Shown here one piece after another: positions 10,585-21,703 of a DNA stretch of 27,177 nt. A model generated the notes under the pieces. It was not told the origin of the DNA. It made no database searches and saw only the letters and a list, made by a program, of their open reading frames with translations. The translations under genes and the position numbers were made by a program. Location of the stretch: contig JAYMTF010001023.1 in assembly GCA_036897485.1 (NCBI GenBank), positions 1 through 27,177 of the forward strand, written 5' to 3'. Source of the stretch: Pelargonium nanum. Lineage: Eukaryota > Streptophyta > Magnoliopsida > Geraniales > Geraniaceae. Numbering within the stretch: the first letter of the stretch is position 1; each line of letters begins with the position of its first letter.

Positions 10585-10792
10585 AATCATAAGGGCATAA
10601 TTGGTATTTTAAAAAATTATTGGGTCATGTGTTTCTCACATGTCATAAAATTTTCAATTTTCTGTTAAAACTAACCGATGACAGATGTATCCAAAACTTA
10701 GGTATTTCCAAAACTACGTTTTAAAACTTAGGTACATTATGTGTTTTTGAACCAAAAAATAGGCTCCCAACTGTCATTACCCTTAAAAAAAT

Positions 10793-11327
10793 TAAAAAAA
10801 AATGAAAATACGTTGTTATTTTTCTAATAATTCACTTCGAAAATCAAAATTGGTAAACAACCAAGAGTTAGTTACAATAAAACACATTTGAGGTATAAAT
10901 GAGAAATAAAATATAACTAATTAACTAGGCATTAATATTTTGTAAAAATGAAAAATTATTTTTAGATTAACAGCATTTTAATTGAATGCAGTGCAACGTA
11001 CTGACGTAGTACAAAACAAATGAAGCCAAATGTCAAGAAGTGCGTCAGCGCTCAGTTACTCACGTCGAGGCTGGGCGAGCAGTTCATAGGGTACCCTAGA
11101 GAGTAGAGACTAGAGTACATACCACTAGCGGTTCGGGTTTAGTTCCGGATCGATCCGGATAGACCGGAGTTGGTTAGGTCAGTAGTTTCGGAAATGACTG
11201 AGAGAATTGGGTTCAGTATAAAAGGGATGTGATCTCAGGAATCGAATTAGGGCGTAAAAGAGAAACGAAGCCGTAGAAGAGGGCTCTTTCTTGGTGGAGC
11301 AAACTTATCCAAACTATTACGACTGAG
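10793..11327 (+). promoter_or_regulatory. Upstream region of the Alba gene
   Basis: AT-rich sequence up to about 10990 changes to more GC-rich DNA from about 11030, with CCGGATCGATCCGG-type words at about 11145-11160. The transcription start probably lies between about 11200 and 11320. No unambiguous TATA box is present. Assignment as promoter is by position. Confidence 0.4.
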
Positions 11328-11563
11328 GTAATGTCACAGATCAAAACCCTAACTCTCTCCTCCTTCTCTTCCCTAATTGTGACCACACTCCTGTTCCTGT
11401 TCTGTGTCCTTGCATGACTCGGTTTTCAATTCTTTTTTAATTCTGTTCTTCAGTTCCCTGTGCTGATTTAGCTTGCTTTGCTTTTGGAACTGGCTGTTTG
11501 GAATTTTTTATTATTTTTGTGTAATTTTGTAGTCACTGACGTTTTTGGTTTTGGTGAAGAAAG
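11328..11563 (+). other. Likely 5' UTR intron and telo-box of the Alba gene
   Basis: A donor-like GAG|GTAATG occurs at 11328, and several acceptor AGs precede the start codon; the best polypyrimidine tract ends at 11453, with later AGs at 11559 and 11563. The segment contains AAACCCTAA (11344-11352), a telo-box motif that is common near the starts of genes for translation and nucleic-acid-binding proteins. The leader splice cannot be fixed without transcripts. Confidence 0.4.
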
Positions 11564-14500
11564 ATGGATCGGTACCAGAGAGTGGAGAAGCCGAGAGCAG
11601 AGACACCTATTGACGAAAATGAGATAAGGATTACCAGTCAGGGCAGGACTCGCAGCTATATCACTTATGCCATGAGTCTGCTTCAGGTTCTTTTTTGTTT
11701 TTTACTATTTATTCAAAAAAATTCCTGTTTTGTTGTGTATTCTGGTGAATGTGAGTAGTAGTGGTTTTGTGGTTGGTTAATTAGTTGCATTGTGGAAATA
11801 TGATTTATTATTAAGTTGTTTTGGATAAGGGGAAGCATTGGTTTGAATGGTGAGAAGTAATTTGGTACAGCAGGTTCGAACCAATTTTTTGTTGTTGTTA
11901 AATGGAGTCTGCAACTTATGATTATAACAATCAATACACTGAACTATCTGATGGATAAAATTTGGTTTCTTAGTAATACATATCTGTGAGGTGGAGAACC
12001 ATGTTACATATTCAAATTACAATCACAACAAGAGCATGCTTGTTTTGGAAAAACTTACCATGGCATTACATCCCTCCTTAAGCCTTCAGTTTCTGTTTTT
12101 CCAATAATTTGTGTAGCCATTTTGTGACATTGCTTACTTTTAGAGTTAATCATCTCTTTGCATTTATCAATTATGTTTTCTGTTTGCACTACCATGTAGG
12201 AAAAAGGCTCGAGTGAAATTGTTTTCAAGGCAATGGGGAGAGCTATAAACAAGACTGTTACAATCGTGGAGCTAATCAAGGTTTTTTTTATTATTTACTT
12301 AACAATTCCCTCTGCATAATAGTATACTTTATTTTATTATTTTTGGGGAGTTTAAGATGGCTAAAATAATTAATTTTGTTTCTGTATTGCAGAGAAGAAT
12401 TGTTGGTCTTCATCAGATTACATCAATTGGATCTACAGACATAACAGACACATGGGAGCCCCTTGAGGAAGGCCTACTTCCGTAAGAACAGTTTGAACCT
12501 TATTTGACCTAGAGATCTATCATGTTCCATATTTTTTTTTCAAGTTTTAGTTTTCCATTTTCTCTGTTCACTCATTTCATTTATTGGTGTGTTGTTTTGT
12601 TGTCCAGGTTGGAAACTACCAGGCATGTGTCAATGATTGTGATAACCCTCTCAAAGAATGAATTGGACAAATCTGCAGTTGGGTAAGTTTATATGCTGTA
12701 TTAGCTTGTTGGAGGTATAATTTAAACTGTATTTGTGCTTTTGTAACTTGTTTTTATTTAACCATTTTGTAATGTGTCTGATACAATTCCATAGTCTCTT
12801 TATTTGTATACAATATGTGCCTAATGTGATTTTGTAGTTAGGCGTACTGGCTAGATATATAAGATTATCATAATGCTGTATGTATGAAGATATTGTATTT
12901 ATTTTGCTTCATATTTGGATAGAGCATGAATAGTTAGATTGTCTAGGTCTCAAAAATTGGGATACAAGCAAATGCCTCCCAGGGAAAGGGTTTGGAAGCT
13001 CTTACGTAAGATTTGACGGATCATTTGGTTATGGGATTTTCTAAGAACTATGCTTTTTTATAGTCTAGTCTACCTTTCAGAATTTCCAGCCTTTACTTTA
13101 TGTTATTATAGTGTTTTACAAAACTTCCTCAGCCATCCAATAAAAATGGTATGGTGGGTTTTTAGTGTTTTACCGGGATCTACCAAAATGATTTTCCAGA
13201 AGATAGACGGGTGAAAGTAATGTTTGAAAGGTTGTTTCGTCCTTCCAGTACCTGTAGTCAAATATCTAACAAGGGTCCCTCAATGGAGTTAAATGACTCT
13301 TTCATTTATCATGTGTATTTAGTGTAGGTAATTGATTCAATTCAGTATTGAATATACTGTAATTTATAATTGTTGTATTTAAGAACTGGCTTGAATGAAA
13401 GAGATTTTTTCACTCACAAATGTTTACTTCTCTCAGGTGCCAGCCTCCGATACCAGCTGAACTGGTTAAGCCATCTACAGATTTTGATTATGATGGAGGT
13501 AGCATATTTTTCAAAATCTAGTCATCTGAGTAGTTTCATTGTCTTATATGCTTATAATAATTACTTATGTGTTGCAGAGGGGTCACCAAATGGCCGTGGT
13601 AGAGGTCGAGGCGGTAGAGGTAGGGGTCGTGGTGGTCGAGGTATGTTTGATATAAGATTTGAGTGCATAGGTTCACTTTTGATTAGTTAGTTGTCTTGTA
13701 GCTTGTTTGCTGTAATTTAATTAATTTTCTTAGATTTTTTTAGTTGTGTCATTTGAAGTGTTTCTTTGTAAGAGGGTCTGTTTTCAACTAATATTAGTGT
13801 ATGATCCTCCTACAAAAGTAGGATCTTGATTATAAATAATTTATTACCTGTGATTGCTTATAAAGAAGAATTATAAATAGTTGATGTCTTAGATGACAAA
13901 ATTTGAGTGATAATTTATAGGCATCAAAGATAAAAAATAGCTATCTTGATTGATTTTTGGGATTTAACTTTGAGGAGAATAGCTCTGGCCTTTTATGCTG
14001 GATACTTGAGAGGCTTGTCGAAATTTTCTAAAGCTACACAATACAGCTTATAATGACTGTTTTACAATTCATTTTATTCAGGGAATGGTTTTATGGCTGC
14101 TGAGTTTGAGGATGGAGGTTGGGACCGCAATAGAGCCTATCCAAGGGGAAGGGGTCGAGGAAGAGGTCGTGGTTTCCGTGGCCGTGGAAGGGGAGGGTTC
14201 AATGGGCCTCAGATTGATATGCAGCAGGACGGAGGCTACAATCAAGAAAGTTTCCGTGGCCGTGGAAGGGGAGGGTTCAATGGACCTCAGACTGATATGC
14301 AGCAGGACGGAGGCTACAATCAAGAAGCACCTTTTCAAGGCCGTGGTATTTTGTCTAAACCTTTGTGCTTTATAAATTAATCCTGTCAACTATCGGGCCT
14401 AAATTCTATTGATGGAATTCCATTACCTATCAATGGGTTCCCATGTGGAATTTTGCATAACGATTCCTGTTATCCCACTTCTTTTTAACTGATACTCTAA

Positions 14501-15055
14501 CATTGAAATGGGCTAGTGCCTTGTGGTGAACTGTACTTGAATACTGTTATCCCTTGCTGTTAAGACGAACTAGCCTCTTATATAGAATGTTTTTATTTTG
14601 TTTTATTTATCTTAATGGCCTCAAACTGTATAGCCAATTTAGGATTGTAATATTGTTAAGAAAAATGGAACGACCGAGGCCATAGAGAGAGGCTTTCTTT
14701 ATCACTATAACATTAGTATTTTTATCATACAATGATGATTATGTTGACAAAATCTTGCTTCAACCTGCTGGCGTCTGCTAGAAACTCGGGAAATGAGATG
14801 GTTGTACAATTTTAATTTCTAAAATATTTAAAATGCATTCATTACACAAGTTTTTTTTATGGTTATGTTTTCTTTTTAGTTTTTAAGATTGTCAAATTTA
14901 AATAATTCTGGCTTGTGATTATTCAAAGGCAGTTTTTGACAGTTAAGTTTGTTGTAGGTCGTGGCCGTGGAAGGGGAGGCCGTGGAAGAGGCCGTGGTGG
15001 TTATAGATCCAATGGGCCAATTCAGCCGCCCCAGGCAGCTGCTGGAGGTGCATGA
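11564..15055 (+). CDS. Alba-domain nucleic-acid-binding protein with RGG-rich tail (8 coding exons)
   Basis: Coding exons are 11564-11686, 12200-12280, 12393-12481, 12608-12682, 13437-13498, 13578-13640, 14082-14345 and 14958-15055, giving 284 residues with GT-AG introns in phase throughout. Residues about 18-120 form the Alba fold (IRITSQGR, then YAMSLLQEKG, KAMGRAINKTV, RRIVGLHQIT). The tail from about 145 is almost all RGR/RGG repeats broken by a duplicated 26-residue unit (196-221 and 222-247). Plant Alba proteins of this long RGG class (Arabidopsis At1g20220/At1g76010, from memory) bind RNA and R-loop or genic DNA in nucleus and cytoplasm, and the RGG tail is a typical RNA-binding, arginine-methylated region. 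Introns lie between Alba elements, and the tail is spread over three exons. The family assignment is firm; subfamily naming varies, so no symbol is given. Confidence 0.93.
14174..14329 (+). repeat. Tandem 78-bp (26-codon) duplication within the Alba RGG exon
   Basis: Two head-to-tail copies, 14174-14251 and 14252-14329, differ at only two positions in their first 75 bases plus the last codon (AGT against GCA). Each encodes FRGRGRGGFNG, then a DMQQDGGYNQE segment. The period is a multiple of three, so the frame is kept. The near identity points to a recent unequal exchange or replication slip in this species or its close relatives. Confidence 0.95.
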
Positions 15056-16000
15056 TGATCAGTCCTTTGAACACAATGTCAAAGTAGTATCTGTTTGACC
15101 CTTCTCCATCTTATTATGCTGTTATTTATCCATCTTTTCCCTCAAGTGGGTGTTAACTTTTAGGACATATTGTAGGCACCCCCTTTGTTTTGTAGAAGTA
15201 GGAGGAGATAGAAGCATAAGCTGTAACTGCCTATTTATGACTGAGCAGCAGATTCTTTTATTTCTCTGTTCAATTTGAGGCATTATTGTGGCACTTTTTT
15301 TTATTTGTTTACTTGAGTGTTATTTATCTGCTGGAGTGTTCTTCTAGTTGATTGATTTTGTCCTTCCCTCTAGGGAGGGCAATTTTTTACGTGGGGTTTT
15401 AATTCGACCTATTGGTATCCCATTGTGGCTTTTACGGAAGCACCTGAGGATGTTGATTCATTGGTAAAATGAAATTATATTTCATGGCATTTGAAGGCAA
15501 TAGGTAGAAATTATGCAAATAAGAAACTGACATGTTCTGCAGTGTTGAACTATTTTAATTCCCTGAAGAAATTAAGGAAATTAGATTACTAGTCAAAATG
15601 ACTTTAGATGAACGTAAATGTCAAATGAATTTTCTGTGATTTTATTCATTTGTTTTTATTTTTGTCATTCTCTCAAATCATTCCTAATTAAGGGTGTAAA
15701 TTACTTAAGTAGCCGTTCAAGTACATCGTGCTAAATAGTTGACTTGAACTCGTTTCGAAGTTTATGCTCGTTTAATTGACTAGCTGAGCCTTATGTATTA
15801 ACGAATACTTATTTTGTTCCAAGTTGAGTTTTTTTTTTCTTTCTATTTTGAGAAAAATTAAAGAAAATGTATGTAGTAGGACATTGGTGTTGAGGAATAC
15901 CAACTCATCGCATGGTCAAGACACTTACTCTCACAAACATCACTTTTCACGGGTTGAACCAACTCCTCCCACGAACCAATTCGTTTAAGGATTGGTATCA
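15056..16000. other. Alba 3' UTR and intergenic spacer
   Basis: The first 200-400 bases are T-rich and likely contain the 3' untranslated region. From about 15680 onward the sequence has repeat-like character and leads into the retroelement integrase relic. No exon or RNA gene is seen. Confidence 0.45.
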
Positions 16001-16140
16001 TCTGAGGCTCATGAAGTTATCTTAGTTATTGTAGACAGGTTGAGGAAGGCTACTCACTTCTTCCTACTTAAGCACCCCTTTACAACAATCAGTGTGCTCA
16101 AGTGTTCTGAGATGGAGTTTACAAACTACATGGTACGACA
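16001..16140 (+). pseudogene. Ty3/gypsy retrotransposon integrase core relic
   Basis: The frame at 16013-16110 reads EVILVIVDRLRKATHF, then LKHPFTT, the signature around the first part of the integrase core of plant Ty3/gypsy elements (usually VVVDRLSK.AHF..LKHPFTA). The similarity fades after about 16110, and an in-frame stop follows at about 16152. No other domains, LTRs or primer site are nearby, so this is a short orphan fragment of an old element, lying in the spacer between Alba and RPN3. Confidence 0.7.
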
Positions 16141-16552
16141 ACTAGTATTGTAATAAACAGTGTCAAAGTGTTCACTTGTGTACTTTGAGGTGTATATGTA
16201 GGGAGATAACCAAGTCCTGAATGAATTGGTTTGTATGGCATAGACAATTCTTAAAACAATACTTGAAACCAATCAGATTTAATTAAATTAGAACACATTA
16301 GACATATTTTAAAATAGAATGAAATCATGTATTGAAACAAGTTTAAAATTGAAATATTGTGTAAAACATGTACAGTATTTTTTATTTTTTATCCAACAAC
16401 AAAAGAAAAACCATTTCTTGGCAGCTTTTGTTTTAGTACGTCGGTTTAACTTGCAGAAGAGGAAAAGAGAGTGAGAGCGAGAGATACCAAAGACACTAGT
16501 TGTTCCCAAACCCTAGCCTAGACCTTCTCGCCTGCGTTCCATCTCCAGATTC
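16141..16552 (+). promoter_or_regulatory. RPN3 upstream region with telo-box
   Basis: AT-rich DNA up to about 16430 gives way to a purine-rich leader (GAGAGTGAGAGCGAGAG at about 16468-16484) and AAACCCTAG (16508-16516), a telo-box. Such motifs are frequent near transcription starts of plant housekeeping genes. The start site is probably around 16440-16500; no clear TATA box was chosen. Confidence 0.45.
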
Positions 16553-16650
16553 GTAAGTCTTTCTGCTACTTTGTTTTCTCCTCCTAAACCTGTATTCACC
16601 TGATATTTTTAGCTATCAAAACCTCTCACTCGTGTATTTTTTGGGGATAG
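16553..16650 (+). other. 5' UTR intron of RPN3
   Basis: A strong donor (TTC|GTAAGTCT at 16553) and an acceptor (GGGGATAG ending at 16650) bracket 98 bases with a pyrimidine-rich interior. They lie just before the start codon at 16663. Leader introns of this kind are common in plant housekeeping genes. Inferred from splice signals only. Confidence 0.6.
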
Positions 16651-16662
16651 ATTCTCTCTAAA

Positions 16663-19600
16663 ATGACTCAAGATGTGGAGATGAAAGATCATCCAACCCC
16701 CTCACATTCCATCTCCCCAGCTCTGCCCTCCACTTTGCATCGTAAGCGTCACTTTCCCACAATTTCTCTCAATGATCGATTTCAATTTGTAGGTTTTTTC
16801 ATGTTTTTGCTGGTGGTTTTGGGGGTTTTAGATTTGAAGGAGATAGCAGGGCTCATTGAGACTGGCTCGTACGCCAAGGAGGTTCGCCGGGTTGCTCGCG
16901 GCGTCCGGCTTACGTTTGGATTGAGGAGGAAGCTGACTGCGCCTGTACTCTCGTCGTTTCTTGATTTTGCGCTGGTCCCGGGTTCTGAGGCTCATGCCCG
17001 ATTAGCTGCATATGTTCCTAAGGTATGTTTGGAATTTAGCTCTCTTTAGCTAATCATATACAGTTTCTTATGGTAAAGATGCATAGATAGGTTAGGTTAG
17101 TATAGGTGGATGTTACTTCATGGATCTTAAATGTCTGCTTAACTTGATTTGCTAGTTTTATTATTCAAGGTTGTAAATTTGATTGCATGGTGTGGGAAAT
17201 TTGATTTTTTTGGTTTAGGATTATGTCTCATCCCTGAAATTAAATTGAGAAACATTTAAGGGCAGGTTTTAACTGAGAGTTGAGGCTGCAATTGTTTAGA
17301 TTTGGTAATTGGGCTGAGTTGGGAGTTGTTTGTGAATTGAGTGTCTGCTTTCTCTGTCCAGAGATTAAGTATTTGGCTGGATGGATCAGCGATATATTGA
17401 TGAAGAAGAGAAGTCCTACTATGAGTTAGCTCTCAATTGCTTGGGTAATTTGCTGTTTGCTTTTCAGTGCTTTTGGTTTTGACTCTGAACTTGGGATACA
17501 AAATTTGAGAACTCAATTGATTACTTCTCCATCATCTTGGGAAACATAAGTATAGTTTTGGATGGTTATAATGCCCTTGGAAAAATTCATACTATACTGA
17601 TGCTTTGTGGTCCTAATTGAGCCCTAAAATACACTTGTTAAGTTGTAGTATTGTACGATTAAAATCCACGTATACGAGGAGCTTATGTCATGCCAATGAT
17701 AGTGTCATTATAAGATTTTATTCGCGAGTTCTAACTTTTAAGTGAGGGTTAGAAGAAGATAATAGGCCTTGTAACTTTTGGTTACATGATGATGATGGTG
17801 GTACTTTTACCAATGAATTTCCCTCCTTTTTTGTTGTTGAATGCTAAACTTGCTATTTTTCTGTGTTGACCATTCATCAGTGTTCAATGGATAATATAGA
17901 TGATGGTTTCCATGTAACATATGCTGAAATAGGTTGGGAGGTTTTGATGGGTAATAGATGGAGGATACTGGAATATTTTATTGCAGTTAAAGTTGGCTTC
18001 CTTTACTCTCATATTTAGAAGAAAAATGCTGGGCTGGGTCCACTGGGCAGATCTAAAGTGATTGTTCTTGGAATAATGTATGCGAATTTAGAAACATGAT
18101 AGTTAGTGAGAAGGTTGGGTGATGGGATATTAAATAATAGTATAGGATATTTTCAAATACAAAACAAGTGTAACTACTATTCTACTCAAACAGAAGTTTG
18201 TAAGCTGTGGTTTATACTGGAGTCCTTTAGCTTTGCCTCAAATGATGTTAAGCACCTGAATGAAGTTAGTCTTTGGAAAAACTGGATGAGTATCATGTAT
18301 CATTTATCATGGTGGCTAGTTGAGTGGTGTCTGCATAGATTTATCAGGCTAGGGTGTAGTTTGATTCCATGTTTTTAAGCAATTCGTTAACCACACACCT
18401 CACAACTTAATTGCCAATCAATTCGTAGTGCAATTATAAAAGGATGGAGGAGAAATATTTTCTTGGTCCCTTTATTATTTTATGATATTTATATTGCAAT
18501 AGTCAATTGTAAGATTGTATATCTTGAGGTCCCCCGTTTATGCATTTTTTCTGAATTTATTAGGAAAATCAGTGGAGATTATATCATGTAAGAGCTATCG
18601 TAGGATTTTCTGTGGTCCGGACATCTTTATCTAGTACAACTATTCTCTATAAAGCATAAATATTGAAAACATATGATAAAGCTATAGCTTCATGGAAATA
18701 TTGATAGCATTTGCTCTGCTGACCTTATAGACTTGTATCTCAAGGGAGATTTATTTTATATTTTATTTTGGTAAATGAGCATTCAAACTTTATCATTTGC
18801 TTGATAGGTTGGGGTGACCTTTAATTCCGTGATGCATTCAAATTGTAATGTTGGAAGACATATTTCCTGTGCTAGTCGATACCATTCACTATTGGTGATA
18901 ATAGTTTAAGGGAACTTGCACTGGCATTTGGCTGGCAGTGTCACTGATGCTGCTCTTAACTTTTTTTTTTTCCTAAAAATTTCAACTTAAATAACAAAAG
19001 AAATTTGTATCCATGCATTTCCATCGGTGGGAAGTGCTCCAAGAGATTGAAATGGTGGATAACTATTGAAATATGAACTTGTTTCAATGACTGCCCACCT
19101 ATGTTCAATGTATGCTCAACGCTTTTGAGATGACATTTATCTGGCTACCTTTATGTGGGTTCATTTAGCTCGGTGCAATTCTGTAAATGAATTTTATGAG
19201 CTCCAGAAATAGTTCCCCAATACTTTGGCCCTTCAGATTATGAATGATGTAATGATCTGTTAGATTCATTTTGTGAATCAACATCCTTGTATGAAAAGCA
19301 TTATGAAAAAAATTGCATCTATGCAACTGTGGAAGACATTTGTTTATTAAAATACTTTTGCCTGTAGGAAGATGATCATGAGATGGAAGTTGATACTGCA
19401 ACATCTGGTATTCAAGCTCCAGGGAAGCACTTATTGCTCGATCTTGAGATTTTCTGTTACCTGCTTGTTCTTCTGTTTTTGATTGATCAGAAAAGTTACA
19501 ATGAGGTTGGATCCACTTTACTTTATTTCCTGTCCTGTACCTTTTGTTGGCTGAGCCTAATCAATTACAATTAAATGGTGCTTTATCCTTTCTTCTTTTA

Positions 19601-21703
19601 GGCAAAAGCTTGTTCCTCAGCAAGCATTGTTCGTCTTAAAAACACAAACAGGAGAACTGTTGATGTTTTAGCATCGAGACTGTACTTCTATTACTCATAT
19701 AGCTATGAGCTTACTGGCGATCTTGCTGAAATTCGAGGGTAAGCTATTAGTTATCCGATCTGTGTCACTCTCTGTATGTATATGTGGTTGTGCTGTGTAT
19801 GTATGAATGAATATGTTTTTGAGTTTACTCATCTGTATGTGTGTTCTCATATTCTTTAGGCAGGCACTTGCCTAACATATTATAGTTAGAAGAAAGGAAT
19901 TGAAATGTATAGGCTGGATTTTTTTTTTTTCCTTTGATCTAAATTGGGGGTGCTTCTATTTCCAGCAACCTTCTTGCCTTAAATCGCACTGCCACATTGC
20001 GCCATGATGAGTTGGGTCAGGTTTGTTTCAAATTGATTCAAATATTATTCAGTTTATGGACTTATGAGCTCTAATATTATATCATAATTTATATGCAGGA
20101 AACCCTTTTGAACTTGTTGCTTCGTAATTATCTACACTACAACCTATATGATCAGGCAGAGAAACTAAGATCAAAGGCACCTCGTTTTGAAGCCCACTCA
20201 AACCAGCAGGTATGATGAAGTATTTACTGCCTCCCTCGCTATATTGTTCGTAGGGCTTACATGATTCTAGTGCTTGTGCTACATGCAACTTAAAAGCCTA
20301 CGGTGATTCATTTATGCCTTGATATGATGTTTGTTTAATGTTTAAGGCTTTATAATTCGATAGTTTTAAGCTTATCTCTCAGTAGACCTTGACATTTTGG
20401 TTTACTTGACAGTTTTGAGCATAAAATAGCTAAATACACTTCTTTTTTTCATTGTTTGTCTTGCTTCGTATTGTTCTTCCAGGGTCCACCAATATTTTCT
20501 TTATCAAGAGTTGTTTTTACTGGTCAACCTGCTTTTGTGCTTTTACTATTAGTAATGTGTCATATTCTCGTATAAAGTTCGTTACCTAGAATCTTCTCCA
20601 TGGGCTACTGAGTCATAGGAATTGCCTGCCAAACCAAGAGGTTTAGTATTTCCGTTTCATCTGCAGTTTTGTAGGTATCTCTTTTACCTGGGGAAGATTC
20701 GGACAATTCAGTTGGAGTATACTGATGCAAAAGAATCTCTCCTGCAAGCTGCTCGAAAAGCCCCTATTGCAGCTCGAGGTTTCCGTATCCAGTGTAACAA
20801 GTGGGCTGTATTAGTCCGTCTACTTCTTGGAGAAATTCCTGAGAGAACTGTCTTCATGCAAAAAGGAATGGAGAAAGCTTTGAGACCATACTTCGAGCTT
20901 ACAAATGTGAGTTGTGACAATTCAAAATTACACTTGCTCACAGTAGCATGCACATGCATCATCTATCACAAATTTATATTAACATACTACTTTCCCATTT
21001 GTCGACTTAAAATAACTACTTGTGTCAAATTGGCTGGATTTATCAGAAAAGTTGTGAAAAAAGTAAGATAACAGTAGTATTTGGATTCTTCTGGGATAGC
21101 AACTGTGCCTAATTGGACCAAAATTCAGTGTAGTTATGAGACTGGTGGATCTCTTAAGGGGAAGTTAATCTTATATGATGATACTTTCAGGCTGTTAGGA
21201 TCGGCGATTTGGAGCTGTTTAGGAATGTTGCAGACAAGTTTGCCAGCACTTTCAATACAGACCGAACCCATAATCTGATTGTTCGGCTGAGGCACAATGT
21301 TATTAGGACTGGGTTACGCAACATTAGCATCTCTTACTCCCGCATCTCCCTTGCTGATGTTGCTAAAAAGTTGAGGTTGGACTCTGCAAACCCTATTGCG
21401 GATGCTGAAAGCATTGTTTCAAAGGCTATCCGTGATGGAGCTATTGATGCCACGTTGGATCATGCAAGCGGGTGGATGGTATCGAAAGAAACAGGTGACA
21501 TTTACTCCACAACTGAGCCTCAAGCCGCCTTTAATTCCAGGATTGCTTTCTGCCTCAACATGCACAATGAAGCAGTTCGAGCCCTGCGTTTTCCACCGAA
21601 TACACACAAAGAGAAAGAAAGTGCTGAGAAGAGGAGAGAAAGACAACAACAGGAACAAGAACTTGCAAAACATATAGCTGAGGATGACGACGACGACTTC
21701 TAA
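16663..21703 (+). CDS. RPN3: 26S proteasome non-ATPase regulatory subunit 3 (RPN3), 8 coding exons
   Basis: Coding exons are 16663-16741, 16832-17022, 19368-19505, 19602-19738, 19966-20020, 20099-20209, 20667-20906 and 21191-21703, giving 487 residues; the Arabidopsis proteins are about 488. The start MTQDVEMKD and the end DDDDDF match known plant RPN3. Helical repeats fill the first half (for example [20 protein letters not shown]), then [20 protein letters not shown] leads into the PCI domain (roughly 245-425, with [20 protein letters not shown]). The last 35 residues form a charged helix and acidic end. RPN3 is a structural subunit of the proteasome lid in cytosol and nucleus, needed for degradation of ubiquitinated proteins. 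No premature stop or missing block is seen. Intron 2 is unusually long (2345 bp). Confidence 0.97.
17023..19367 (+). other. Long intron 2 of RPN3
   Basis: This 2345-bp intron is far longer than the other introns of the gene (about 80-460 bp). It is AT/T-rich with only short open frames. I found no terminal repeats, target duplications or recognisable protein fragment that would prove an inserted element, although its size suggests one. A poly(T) tract lies at about 18961-18971. Confidence 0.6.

Larger units (their letters stand above)
9149..10782. mobile_element. Non-autonomous MULE-like DNA transposon with about 120-bp terminal inverted repeats
   Basis: The left end starts GGGTAATGACAG and the right end finishes CTGTCATTACCC. 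The inverted similarity runs about 120 bases on each side with scattered mismatches (shared words include CATTATGTACCTAAGTT, allowing for single changes). The flanks are TTAAAAAAA-like on both sides (about 9139-9148 and 10783-10791), compatible with a 9-bp target duplication in a poly(A) tract; the exact boundary is blurred by the A run. Long terminal repeats and a 9-bp duplication fit Mutator-like elements. No transposase is encoded. The interior (about 9270-10660) has a nested SINE-like insertion, a short hairpin and a GC-richer stretch that could be a captured gene piece. It accounts for most of the spacer between the two flanking genes. Confidence 0.8.

Noticed and set aside
13370..13690. 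Plus frame running from intron into Alba exon 6
   Set aside because: Only its RGG end is real coding sequence; the remainder is intron and out of the spliced frame.
14085..14389. Long open frames overlapping Alba exon 7 in another plus frame and on the minus strand
   Set aside because: They arise from the GC-rich RGG repeat composition; only the in-phase frame continues through flanking splice sites into the Alba model.
17395..17460. Short protein-like frame in RPN3 intron 2 ([11 protein letters not shown]) as an extra exon
   Set aside because: Known RPN3 joins the flanking exons directly and no suitable acceptor/donor pair with matching phase was seen.
19420..19500. Hydrophobic stretch in RPN3 exon 3 as a transmembrane segment
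   Set aside because: It aligns with a buried helix of the helical-repeat part of RPN3, a soluble lid subunit.
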